Origin: Polaribacter sp. Hel1_33_78
GTDB lineage: Bacteria; Bacteroidota; Bacteroidia; Flavobacteriales; Flavobacteriaceae
Length of the DNA: 64,000 nt
Direction: 5' to 3'
NCBI RefSeq assembly: GCF_900106075.1
Contig: NZ_LT629794.1
Coordinates: 1,592,001-1,656,000 of the forward strand
In this document: positions 15,943 to 24,751 of the stretch, one piece after another
Position numbering within the stretch: position 1 is the stretch's first letter
How the letters are laid out: each line of letters opens with the position of its first letter
Position numbers and translations under genes: made by a program
The notes under the pieces: model-generated
The model's database searches: none
What the model saw: the letters and a program-made list of their open reading frames with translations, nothing else
What the model was told of the DNA's origin: nothing

Positions 15943-17082
15943 ATGAATTATTACGATTACATAATTGTTGGTGGAGGTGCTTCTGGCTTAATGATGGCGT
16001 ACAGAATGTCTAAAGATGCTTTTTTTGATGATAAATCAATCCTAATTTTAGATAGAGAAAAGAAAAATGCAAACGATAGAACTTGGTGTTATTGGGAAAC
16101 TGATAATGATGAGTGGAATGGAATTGTAAGTGCATCTTGGAAAAATATTATTTTTAAAAGTAAATTGTATGCTACGAAAGAAAATATTGCTCCTTATCAA
16201 TATAAAATGATTCGTAGTAAAGATTTTTATTCAAAAATCTGGTCTCATTTAGAAACAAAATCAAATATTACTTTTCAAACAGCAAATGTTGTAAGCCTTC
16301 ATCAGGGAGTTGAGGAAGCAGAAGTAATTACTGCTGGTACAATTTTTAAAACAAAGACAATTTTAAACAGTATTTTGTTTACTGATGCGTATAAGAAACA
16401 AACCAAATTTCCTGTTTTGCAGCAGCATTTTGTTGGTTTTTTTATACAAACGAAGAAAGATTTTTTTGATGATAGTGCTGCCACTTTTATGGATTTTACA
16501 GTGGCTCAAAAAGAAAATACCCGTTTTATGTATATTTTGCCTTATGCTAAAAATGAAGCTTTATTTGAATATACCTTGTTTTCAAAAGATATACTGCCTT
16601 ATGAAGACTACAAATTAGAAATTGAAAAATATTTAGAGGAGAGAAATATTACAGATTATGAAATTGTAGAAAAGGAGCAAGGTTCCATACCTATGACATG
16701 TTATAAATTTTGGAAACACAATTCTAAAAACATCATCAATATTGGTACAGCAGGAGGTTGGTCTAAAGCAAGTACGGGTTTTACCTTTAAAAATACCACT
16801 AGAAAAACGGCAAAACTCATTACGCATATAAAACAGGATAAACCATTAACAGAATTTCATAAAATTGATAAATTTTGGTTTTACGACCTATTGTTGTTAG
16901 ATATTCTCTCTAAAAAAAACCATTTAGGAGCTTCCATTTTTGCGAAAATGTTTCAAAAAAATCATCCAAAAAAAATATTAAAGTTTTTAGATGAAGAGAC
17001 TTCTTTATTGGAAGATTTACAAATTGAATTAAAAATGCCTCCAATTAATTTTATCAAAGCACTTTTTCAGAGAGTTTTTTAG
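15943..17082 (+). CDS. crtY: Lycopene beta-cyclase
   Basis: Cyclises both ends of lycopene to beta-carotene; an FAD- and NADPH-dependent, membrane-associated enzyme. The 379-residue protein begins with the dinucleotide-binding motif DYIIVGGGASGLMMAYRMS. It has the CrtY-type DRTWCYWE motif near residue 46 and GTAGGWSKASTGFTFKNTTR around 269-288. It is separated from crtZ by 70 bases, so it may be cotranscribed or have its own promoter. With crtI, crtB and crtZ the expected end product is zeaxanthin; no ketolase is seen. Confidence 0.9.
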   Translation: MNYYDYIIVGGGASGLMMAYRMSKDAFFDDKSILILDREKKNANDRTWCYWETDNDEWNGIVSASWKNIIFKSKLYATKENIAPYQYKMIRSKDFYSKIWSHLETKSNITFQTANVVSLHQGVEEAEVITAGTIFKTKTILNSILFTDAYKKQTKFPVLQQHFVGFFIQTKKDFFDDSAATFMDFTVAQKENTRFMYILPYAKNEALFEYTLFSKDILPYEDYKLEIEKYLEERNITDYEIVEKEQGSIPMTCYKFWKHNSKNIINIGTAGGWSKASTGFTFKNTTRKTAKLITHIKQDKPLTEFHKIDKFWFYDLLLLDILSKKNHLGASIFAKMFQKNHPKKILKFLDEETSLLEDLQIELKMPPINFIKALFQRVF

Positions 17083-17109
17083 GCTTCTCTATAGATTGGA
17101 TAAAAGGAT

Positions 17110-18315
17110 TTAAAATACAGTTTTTTTTATAAAATGAAACAAAACAGACCAAACACTCAATTTAGGATTTGGCAAATTACCTTTACCCATCATTTTCATT
17201 TGATGAGAGAAATAAGAAATATCCAAGAAACCCATTTTATCAATAAATTTTAAACCTGTCTTCACAGGTGGAATATGTACTTCTGTTCTTGTTCCTTCAA
17301 AAAATTCTTTAGAAAGGTAAGGGAATACAGCAAAAGGACGCGCTAAACCAACAAAATCCAATTCGTTATTCTCTATAGCTTTAGCCATTACATCTAAGGT
17401 TCTAAAACCTCCAGTTAATAATAAAGGCGCTTTTGTTTTTGCTCTCGCTTTCTGAATAAAATCTGCAAAATAAGCTTCTCTCTTTTTTGTGCTTTCTTTT
17501 ACTTTTTTACCTGCACCCATCATTGCAGCTTTTTCGTAAGTACCGCCAGAAACTTCAATCATGTCCATACCTTCAGCAGAAAGCATATCTATTACTTCTA
17601 GAGATTCTTCTTCTGTAAATGCGCCTCGTTGAAAATCTGCAGAGTTAATTTTAATTCCAATAGGAAAACCAGCGCCAACTTTCTTTCTCATATTTCTGTA
17701 AATCTCCAAAGCAAAACGAGCTCTATTTTCTAAAGAACCTCCCCATTGATCTGTTCGTAAATTGGTCAGTGCAGAAAGAAACTGACTTACTAAATATCCA
17801 TGAGCTCCATGTATTTGTACACCTTTCCAACCTGCTTTTTTAGCAATTAAAGCACAATCTCCAAAACCATCTATTGTTTTCCAAATTTCCTCTTCTGTCA
17901 TTGGGCGAGGTTTTGGAAATATTGATTTCATAGGCAGTTGAACATCAGAAGCACTTACTACATCTTTGTTAAATTTGGGTGATTGTCTTCCAGGGTGATT
18001 AATTTGCATCCAAAGATGGCTTCCATGCTTTTGTGAAACATCAGCCCATTCTTTTAGTTCAGCCATATATTTCTCATCTTCTACAACAACATTTCTTGGT
18101 TCATTTAAAGCTTTACTATCCATCATTACATTTCCAGAAATCAAAATTCCTGTACCACCTTCTCCCCAAGTTTTATACAATTTTATAATTCGCTCAGAAG
18201 GTTTTCCACCTTTATCAGCATTGTTTTCACTCATGGCAGATTTTACCATTCTATTCGGTAAAATAACTCCACAAGGTAAAGTAAAGGCTTGTTGTAAGAT
18301 ATTTGCTGATTTCAT
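17110..18315 (-). CDS. NADH:flavin oxidoreductase (old yellow enzyme family)
   Basis: A 401-residue FMN-dependent TIM-barrel ene-reductase. Typical features are LPNRMVKSAMSEN near residue 20 (FMN-binding strand), the WMQINHPGRQSP segment near 102-113, and GVQIHGAHGYLVSQFLSAL at about 164-182, which carries the active-site HGAH motif. LLLTGGFRT near 300 is the FMN phosphate site. There is no second C-terminal reductase module, so it is the short single-domain class. It is convergent with crtY, 27 bases apart. The physiological substrate is unknown; a link to carotenoids is not supported. Confidence 0.85.
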   Translation of the reverse strand: MKSANILQQAFTLPCGVILPNRMVKSAMSENNADKGGKPSERIIKLYKTWGEGGTGILISGNVMMDSKALNEPRNVVVEDEKYMAELKEWADVSQKHGSHLWMQINHPGRQSPKFNKDVVSASDVQLPMKSIFPKPRPMTEEEIWKTIDGFGDCALIAKKAGWKGVQIHGAHGYLVSQFLSALTNLRTDQWGGSLENRARFALEIYRNMRKKVGAGFPIGIKINSADFQRGAFTEEESLEVIDMLSAEGMDMIEVSGGTYEKAAMMGAGKKVKESTKKREAYFADFIQKARAKTKAPLLLTGGFRTLDVMAKAIENNELDFVGLARPFAVFPYLSKEFFEGTRTEVHIPPVKTGLKFIDKMGFLDISYFSHQMKMMGKGNLPNPKLSVWSVLFHFIKKTVF

Positions 18316-18514
18316 TATGAATATGGATTTTTTGTGAAAGTAAATTTTGAAAGTGCAAATTAACTTTTATTAATGGATATTTAAAGCTTAATTGTTACAT
18401 ATAGTAAATATATAAAATGGGTATTTTCCCTATAAATTTTAACTTGATTTTCTTATACAAAAACACTAAATTCGTTAAAGACTGATATGAGCGTACGTTA
18501 TCTTTAATCTAAAA

Positions 18515-19117
18515 ATGAAAAAATTCTTAATTAAGAAGTTGATCGATTTTACTAGTTGGGAGAAAGTTACAAAATTAGATGACTTTTCTTATCCATGGCA
18601 AAGCGAAAAATCCCCTGTTACTAGTTTTAGTGCATATTATGATGAAAATCATATCTATTTTCGTTTTGTTGCTTACGGTTCTAAACCTCTGGTTTATATA
18701 GAGGATAATAGCAAACTGGAAGTAATGCACTCTGAACGCGTAGAAATATTCTTTCGTAGTAATCAAAAAATGAGCCCTTATTACTGCTTAGAAATGGATC
18801 CGCATGGTCGTGTGCTTGATTACAGAGCTAATTTATATCGAAAATTTGACAGAGATTGGCAATGGCCTGAATCTTTATCGATTAAATCAAAAATTAATGA
18901 AGAAAACTATACAGTGGAAGGTAAAATAAGCTTGTCTATTCTTAATGAATTAGGTCTTATAAATAATAATAATATACAAATAGGATTATTTAGAGGTCAT
19001 TGTACCAACTTGGTGGGCAAGGTCGCATTATTGAAATGGATTAGCTGGGTAGATTTTAAAACACAAGATGCAGATTTTCATGTACCGTCTGCATTTGGAA
19101 TTCTTAAACTTTGTTAG
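18515..19117 (+). CDS. CBM9-like carbohydrate-binding protein
   Basis: A 200-residue protein that looks like a stand-alone carbohydrate-binding family 9-like beta-sandwich. AYYDENHIYFRFVAYG (about 40-55), then ERVEIFFRSNQKMSPYYCLEMDPHGRVLDYRA, are typical of the family, which accompanies sugar-active enzymes in Bacteroidota. I see no signal peptide or lipobox, so it is predicted cytoplasmic, which is odd for a glycan-binding module. No glycoside hydrolase or Sus genes lie nearby. The binding role is inferred from the fold alone. Confidence 0.65.
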   Translation: MKKFLIKKLIDFTSWEKVTKLDDFSYPWQSEKSPVTSFSAYYDENHIYFRFVAYGSKPLVYIEDNSKLEVMHSERVEIFFRSNQKMSPYYCLEMDPHGRVLDYRANLYRKFDRDWQWPESLSIKSKINEENYTVEGKISLSILNELGLINNNNIQIGLFRGHCTNLVGKVALLKWISWVDFKTQDADFHVPSAFGILKLC

Positions 19118-19296
19118 TTTGGAAACTGAAGATAACTATGGCTATAAGTAATTGCTAATTATGGCCCACTACTGAAATTTCCTAAAGGTTTTCTGATAGG
19201 TGTGTTCTTGTAAATTTAATTACTAAAGTGCACAACTACTTATAGTCGAAACCGTCAATGAATCTTCAATTTTCATTAATTTTTTTCTTAAATGCA

Positions 19297-19694
19297 CTAT
19301 TCATATAGAAACCTATCTTTAGTATTTGTAGATAAATATTCTACTAATTCCCATTTAAAACCAGCACTATCATAATAATAAATTCTTTTTCTAAAAGTTC
19401 TTTTGAAGTGTCAATTCCTTTCTTATAACCAGCTTCTTTTAATTGTTTTTCAATGTTATCAATAGTATTCGCAATTAAACCAATATGGTTAAATCCATAA
19501 TTTATATAGGTTTGATTTAGTTTTTTCGGTTCAGTTTCTAATGGAGATTCTTGTAAAGTAAAATAGAATTCTTTATTGCCATTGTGCATCTATCTTTTAT
19601 CATTTATAGATTTTTGTTCATTTCTAATTTTAAAATCTGGAGGAACAATTTTACAGAAGTTTACAGCTGCATTAATGTATTGAACTGTAATATT
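19297..19694 (-). pseudogene. VOC (glyoxalase-like) protein, broken
   Basis: A minus-strand vicinal-oxygen-chelate gene with two lesions. An upstream open stretch (19593-19694) ends in TAG at 19590-19592, where Trp is expected before MHNGNKEFYFTLQES. The frame then continues through INYGFNHIGLIANTIDNIE. Near 19391-19400 a one-base change shifts the reading: the correct ending, KRIYYYDSAGFKWELVEYL, is in another frame and stops at 19297. No start codon is evident, so the N-terminus is also lost. The flanks (19118-19296 and 19695-19876) contain no gene that I recognise. Confidence 0.7.
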
Positions 19695-19876
19695 TTAGTG
19701 TTCAATTTTTGTCATCATCATTTATCTTTTCAATTAATAGATACAATATGATTTGATGCAAACAGTGATTGTGATTTCTGCTATTTCTATTTGTCAATAC
19801 TTTTTTTGTCATTCCTACTTTCGAAGGAATTGCGAACTGATAAAGATTAGTGAAAATTAGTGGAATTCGTGTTTTA

Positions 19877-21154
19877 TTAGTTTTTAGGATATTTTGCTGC
19901 AATCTTATCTAAACTTAAATTATGAATACTACCAACATGTGAATGTTGTTTTCCTAAATCGGGTTTATACGTCCCTTCTTGAACCTGGCCTCCAATTTTT
20001 TGATATGCTTCTCGAAAAGACATGCCTCCAACCACTAAATTATTGATGCTATCGACTGTAAATAAGTATTGATATTTTTCATCATTCAAATCGATATCTT
20101 TTACAATGACTTGTTGAATAGCATAATTTAAAATGTCTAAAATATCTTTTACATCTTCAAAAGCACTGATAATATTTTCTTTTAATAATTGAAAATCTCT
20201 ATGGTAACCTGATGGCAAATTATTGGTGATCATGACCATTTCTGTATGTAAAGCCTGAATTTTATTGCATTTTCCGCGAATCAATTCAAAAACATCAGGA
20301 TTTTTCTTGTGTGGCATAATGCTACTTCCAGTAGTTAACGCATCAGGAAAAGAAATAAAATTAAAATTTTGACTCATATATAAACAAACGTCCATTGCAA
20401 ATCGAGACATTGTATTACACAATCCGCCTAAAGCTGAAGCAATAGAACGCTCACTTTTTCCTCTACTTAATTGAGCTGCAACAACATTATATTTTAAAGT
20501 AGCAAAATCTAATTCTTTCGTCGTTAATTCTCTGTCGATAGGGAAGGAACTTCCATAACCGGCAGCAGAGCCTAAGGGATTTTGATCTACAATTTTAGAG
20601 ACTGCATTTAGCATATATACGTCATCAATTAGTAATTCTGCATACGCAGAAAACCACAATCCAAAGGAGGATGGCATTGCTACTTGCAAATGGGTATAAC
20701 CAGGTAATAAACTTTCTTTGTGTATTTCTGCTAAACCTATAAGTGTATTAAAAAGTGTTTTTGTTTTATCATTTATAATCGCTAAATTTTCTTTATAGTA
20801 CAGTTGCAACGACACTAAAACTTGATCGTTTCTTGAACGAGCAGTGTGAATTTTCTTACCAACCTCACCTAATTTATCGGTCAGTTCCCATTCAATTTTA
20901 GAATGTACATCTTCAAAAGAAGGTTCAATTACAAATGTTCCGTTTTCTATATCTGAAGCTAATTTTTGCAAACCTCTTTTAAGATCTGATAACTCATTTG
21001 CAGTAATTATTCCAATAGATTCTAACATTATTGCATGTGCTAAAGAAGCTTGTACGTCATATTTTGCAATATGAATGTCAATTTCTCTATCATTGCCAAC
21101 TGTAAAATTTTCTATTTGTTTGTCTATTGAAAATCCTTTATCCCAAAGTTTCAT
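19877..21154 (-). CDS. argH: Argininosuccinate lyase
   Basis: Splits argininosuccinate into arginine and fumarate, the last step of arginine synthesis. The 425-residue protein has the superfamily signature GSSIMPHKKNP at 276-286 and the conserved TARSRNDQV (104-112) and GYTHLQVAMPSSF (152-164) regions, including the catalytic His155. It is the last gene of the eleven-gene arg/pro operon, starting 16 bases after argE. No terminator is obvious after its stop. Confidence 0.95.
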   Translation of the reverse strand: MKLWDKGFSIDKQIENFTVGNDREIDIHIAKYDVQASLAHAIMLESIGIITANELSDLKRGLQKLASDIENGTFVIEPSFEDVHSKIEWELTDKLGEVGKKIHTARSRNDQVLVSLQLYYKENLAIINDKTKTLFNTLIGLAEIHKESLLPGYTHLQVAMPSSFGLWFSAYAELLIDDVYMLNAVSKIVDQNPLGSAAGYGSSFPIDRELTTKELDFATLKYNVVAAQLSRGKSERSIASALGGLCNTMSRFAMDVCLYMSQNFNFISFPDALTTGSSIMPHKKNPDVFELIRGKCNKIQALHTEMVMITNNLPSGYHRDFQLLKENIISAFEDVKDILDILNYAIQQVIVKDIDLNDEKYQYLFTVDSINNLVVGGMSFREAYQKIGGQVQEGTYKPDLGKQHSHVGSIHNLSLDKIAAKYPKN

Positions 21155-21170
21155 ATTTCTTTTTTTGTAA

Positions 21171-22238
21171 TTAAACGATTACTTTATTTAATAATTCTAC
21201 GTAAATCTGTATTCCTTCTTGAATTTCAGCTAAGTAGATAAATTCATTGGCAGAATGAGAACGAGTGCTATCTCCAGGTCCTAATTTTAAAGATTGGCAA
21301 CTTAAAGCAGATTGATCTGATAAAGTTGGTGATCCATAAGTTTCTCTACCCATTGCAATTCCTGCTTTCACCAAATTATGATTTAAAGAAATAGAGGAGG
21401 AGTTTAATCGTAAACTTCTTGGAGCTATTTTACTGCAAGGAGATTGTTCTTGTAAAATATTATCAATTTCTTGATTAGAATAGGCATCATTTACGCGAAC
21501 ATCAATCACTAAATCTACGTGACCAGGAACTACATTATGTTGTGAACCAGCATTTATTTGAGTTACTGTCATTTTTACATCACCTAAAGCATCTGAAGAT
21601 TTATCAAACTTAAAATCTTTAAACCATTGCAAAACTTCAATGGTATTATAAATTGAATTATTATCATTTGGATGAGCTGCATGACTTGGAGTACCGTCTA
21701 TAACTGCATCAAAAACAACTAAACCTTTTTCTGCAACTGCAAGATTCATTAAAGTTGGCTCACCAATAATAGCCACATCTATATGTGGAATGATTGGTAA
21801 CATAGAGTTTAAACCATTTTGTCCACTGTTTTCTTCTTCAGCTGATGCTACAATTACCAAATTGTATTTTAGATTTTCAACATCATAAAATTTTGTAAAA
21901 GTTGCCATTAAAGAAACCAAACAACCACCTGCATCATTACTTCCTAAACCAAATAATTTTCCATCTTTTACAAAGGCCTCAAAAGGATCGTTTGTGTATT
22001 TTGAATTTGGACGAACAGTATCATGATGAGAGTTTAATAATAATGTTGGTTTACTTTCATCAAAATATTTATTTGTCGCCCAAATATTATTTTTTGTTCT
22101 TTTAAATGATATTTGATATTCACTGAACCATCCTTCAATTAATAGAGCAGTATTTTCTTCTTCTTCAGAAAAAGATTGGGTTTCAATCAATTTTTTTAAA
22201 AGTGAAATTGCATTTTCTGTTAATTTTTCAATACCCAT
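21171..22238 (-). CDS. argE: M20 deacylase of arginine synthesis (N-acyl-citrulline/ornithine)
   Basis: A zinc-dependent M20-family amidohydrolase of 355 residues. Metal-site motifs are LNSHHDTV (about 67-74), GSNDAGGC (about 98-105) and SAEEENSGQNG (about 131-141), with GEPT at about 157-160. Because the operon contains a SOTCase-type argF', the likely substrate is N-succinyl- (or N-acetyl-) L-citrulline rather than acetylornithine. It starts 1 base after argB. The substrate assignment is inference from the pathway. Confidence 0.85.
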   Translation of the reverse strand: MGIEKLTENAISLLKKLIETQSFSEEEENTALLIEGWFSEYQISFKRTKNNIWATNKYFDESKPTLLLNSHHDTVRPNSKYTNDPFEAFVKDGKLFGLGSNDAGGCLVSLMATFTKFYDVENLKYNLVIVASAEEENSGQNGLNSMLPIIPHIDVAIIGEPTLMNLAVAEKGLVVFDAVIDGTPSHAAHPNDNNSIYNTIEVLQWFKDFKFDKSSDALGDVKMTVTQINAGSQHNVVPGHVDLVIDVRVNDAYSNQEIDNILQEQSPCSKIAPRSLRLNSSSISLNHNLVKAGIAMGRETYGSPTLSDQSALSCQSLKLGPGDSTRSHSANEFIYLAEIQEGIQIYVELLNKVIV

Positions 22239-22239
22239 C

Positions 22240-23016
22240 TTATAATGTAATTGTAGTAAAAATGTTATTTTCTTTAGTTAACATGCTTGTGTTTCCAATG
22301 TGTACTTTTTGAACACCATTATTTAGTGCATCAAAACAATTATCCAATTTAGGAATCATGCCATCAGAAATAATCCCTTCTTTTAATAATTTTTGATAGT
22401 TTTCTGAATTGATCTTTTTAATTATTGATTCTTTATCATTAAAATCTTCTAAAACACCATTAAATTCAAAACAATAGTATATTGATGTATCATAAATCTC
22501 ACTCATTCCAACTGCAATTTTACTAGCAATAGTATCTGCATTTGTGTTTAATAATTGTCCATTACCATCGTGCGTTATGGCACAAAAAACAGGTGTAAAA
22601 TCAGCTTTCAATAATTTATTAATTGATTTGGATGCTACTTTTTTCACATCACCAACAAAGCCAAAGTCAATATCTTTAACAGGTCTTTTATCAGATTGAA
22701 TGCTGTTGATGTCTGCACCCGTTAAACCAATGGCATCAGTACCTAAAGCTTGTAATTTAGCCACAACATTTTTGTTTACTAAACCACCATAAACCATAGT
22801 AATAACTTCCAAAGTTTCAGGATCAGTTACGCGTCTTCCCTTTACCATTTTAGATTCAATACCTAATTTTGATGCAATATGAGTAGCTCTTTTTCCTCCT
22901 CCATGAACCAAAATCTTATTTCCTTCTAAATTTGAAAATAATTTTAAAAATTTGTTTAGAGAAATTTCATCTTCTATGATGTTACCGCCTATTTTTATAA
23001 TTGAAAGTTTTTCCAT
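22240..23016 (-). CDS. argB: N-acylglutamate kinase
   Basis: Phosphorylates the gamma-carboxyl of N-acetyl- or N-succinylglutamate; amino acid kinase family, 258 residues. IKIGGNII (7-14) and VHGGGKRAT (38-46) form the nucleotide and acyl-glutamate binding loops. Further features are GLTGADINSIQS (near 97-108) and LNTNADTIASKIA (near 156-168). The arginine-feedback N-terminal helix of some ArgB proteins is absent, so control may be elsewhere, for example at the leader. It is 24 bases downstream of argF'. Confidence 0.9.
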   Translation of the reverse strand: MEKLSIIKIGGNIIEDEISLNKFLKLFSNLEGNKILVHGGGKRATHIASKLGIESKMVKGRRVTDPETLEVITMVYGGLVNKNVVAKLQALGTDAIGLTGADINSIQSDKRPVKDIDFGFVGDVKKVASKSINKLLKADFTPVFCAITHDGNGQLLNTNADTIASKIAVGMSEIYDTSIYYCFEFNGVLEDFNDKESIIKKINSENYQKLLKEGIISDGMIPKLDNCFDALNNGVQKVHIGNTSMLTKENNIFTTITL

Positions 23017-23040
23017 TTTAATTAATAACTAAAAGTTATT

Positions 23041-23979
23041 TTACAAGTCTTCTAATATTTTTTTCAATACTAATTGCGCTGCATATGTTCTATTATTGGC
23101 TTGTTCAATAACTAAAGAGTTATTCGAATCTAAAACAGCATCTGCTACCACAACATTTCTTCTTACAGGCAAACAATGCATAAATTTTGCATTTTTTAGT
23201 TTTTCTTCTGTGATCATCCATTGTTCATTACCACCTAAATTTTGGCCATAATTATCGTAAGAACTCCAGTTTTTAGTGTAGACAAAATCTGCATCTTTAA
23301 ATGCTGCTGCTTGATTATTATAAATAGGGGTGTCTTTTGTGATTTCTGGACTTAAATTATATCCTTCTGGGTTTGTAATTACAAAATCAACATCCATTTT
23401 TTGCATAGCTTGTACAAAACTATTTCCAACTGCATGAGGTAAAGATTTTAAATGGGGCGCCCAACTTAAAACTACTTTTGGTTTCTTTTTTGTGGAGTTT
23501 TCAGAAATGGTTATTGCATCTGTTAAACCTTGTAAAGGATGACCAGTGGCGCTTTCCATACTTACAATGGGTGTTGAAGCAAATTTAACAAAGGACTCTA
23601 GAACGTGTTCAGATTCGTCTTTTTCTTTGTCTGTTAATGTTGGAAATGCTCTTACAGCAATTATATCACAATATTGAGAAACAACAGCAGCAGCTTCTTT
23701 AATATGTTCTGCGGTGTTTCCATTCATAATCGTTCCATCTCCAAATTCAATTCCCCAAGCATCGTCAGAAACATTCATAACAATAGGGTTCATGCCTAAA
23801 TTTAAAGCTGCTTTTTGAGTGCTTAAACGTGTACGTAAACTTGAATTAAAAAACAGTAACCCTAATGTTTTGTTTTTTCCTAATTCAATATTTGCAAGTG
23901 GATTTGCTTTAATTTCTTTCGCCTCTTTGATCCAAGTAGCAATATTATCAATGTCGTTTATGGAGGTGTAATTCTTCAT
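23041..23979 (-). CDS. argF': N-succinylornithine carbamoyltransferase (ArgF')
   Basis: Transfers carbamoyl from carbamoyl phosphate to N-acylornithine. The 312-residue protein has the carbamoyl-phosphate motif SSLRTRLSTQKAALNLGMN (46-64), the HPLQGLTDA loop and the FMHCLPVRRNV ending found in AOTCase/SOTCase rather than normal OTCase. At the position that sets the acyl group (Pro90 in Bacteroides fragilis SOTCase, Glu92 in Xanthomonas AOTCase) it has Ala90, in NTAEHIKE. Absence of Glu favours succinylornithine. Family identity is clear; the acyl preference is inference. Confidence 0.85.
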   Translation of the reverse strand: MKNYTSINDIDNIATWIKEAKEIKANPLANIELGKNKTLGLLFFNSSLRTRLSTQKAALNLGMNPIVMNVSDDAWGIEFGDGTIMNGNTAEHIKEAAAVVSQYCDIIAVRAFPTLTDKEKDESEHVLESFVKFASTPIVSMESATGHPLQGLTDAITISENSTKKKPKVVLSWAPHLKSLPHAVGNSFVQAMQKMDVDFVITNPEGYNLSPEITKDTPIYNNQAAAFKDADFVYTKNWSSYDNYGQNLGGNEQWMITEEKLKNAKFMHCLPVRRNVVVADAVLDSNNSLVIEQANNRTYAAQLVLKKILEDL

Positions 23980-23985
23980 AGTCTG

Positions 23986-24750
23986 TTATTTAATTTTCGT
24001 AAAAGGAACTTTATTGTCAAACGCATTGCAGATAAAATTATCTACTAAGCCATTGACAATCCATGTTTCTATATTAGCTTTTTTGGCAACTTCAGCAGCT
24101 TCAATTTTAGATTGCATTCCTCCACTTCCATGACTAGATTTGGAGTTCACAATTTCATTCTTTAAATCATCAAAATTGATAACTTCTTCAATGGTTTTTG
24201 GAACTTTATTTTGGATGGATTCTTTAGTGTAAATACCATTAGTATTAGTTGCTATTATCAATAAATCAACTTCTAATAATGATGCTGTTAGCGCTGCTAA
24301 TTTATCATTATCACCAAATTTTATTTCATCTGTGGCAACTGTATCATTCTCATTTATGATTGGAATATAATTGTTATTTACCAACACTTTTATAGTATTG
24401 GTAATATTGGTTTTACTTTCGTCTTTTTCAAAATCAGAATAGGAGAGAAGGCATTGAGAACTTAATAAACCATATTCTCTAAAAATCTCTTGATAAATTC
24501 TAATTAAATGAGGCTGACCAATTGAAGCTAATGCTTGTTTTACAAATACATCTTTTTGCTTACTTTCTAGTTTTACAAATTGTTTTGCAACGGCAATTGC
24601 GCCAGAACTAACAATTATAAATTCATAAGTTTCCTTGAGTTTTGCAATTTGACTTGCAATATCTTCAATTTTTCCTCTTGAAATATTATCTGTTTCTTTG
24701 GTAAGTGTATTCGAACCAATTTTTAGTAAAATGCGTTTCTTTTTTTGCAT
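23986..24750 (-). CDS. proB: Glutamate 5-kinase, short form without PUA domain
   Basis: Phosphorylates glutamate in the first step of proline synthesis; amino acid kinase fold. At 254 residues it ends after the kinase domain and lacks the C-terminal PUA domain of longer ProB. Motifs include LLKIGSNTLT (8-17), IIVSSGAIAVAKQ (45-57), IINENDTVATDEIKFGDND (132-150) and SHGSGGMQSKIEAA (205-218). It begins 1 base after proA and is followed 6 bases later by argF', so proline and arginine genes are physically mixed in one transcript. Confidence 0.9.
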   Translation of the reverse strand: MQKKKRILLKIGSNTLTKETDNISRGKIEDIASQIAKLKETYEFIIVSSGAIAVAKQFVKLESKQKDVFVKQALASIGQPHLIRIYQEIFREYGLLSSQCLLSYSDFEKDESKTNITNTIKVLVNNNYIPIINENDTVATDEIKFGDNDKLAALTASLLEVDLLIIATNTNGIYTKESIQNKVPKTIEEVINFDDLKNEIVNSKSSHGSGGMQSKIEAAEVAKKANIETWIVNGLVDNFICNAFDNKVPFTKIK

Positions 24751-24751
24751 A

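Noticed and set aside
19702..19902. 66-residue minus-strand ORF overlapping the end of argH
   Set aside because: Composition suggests chance reading through an intergenic stretch that resembles degenerate flavobacterial repeat sequence (attcctactttcgaaggaat); it overlaps argH in another frame.
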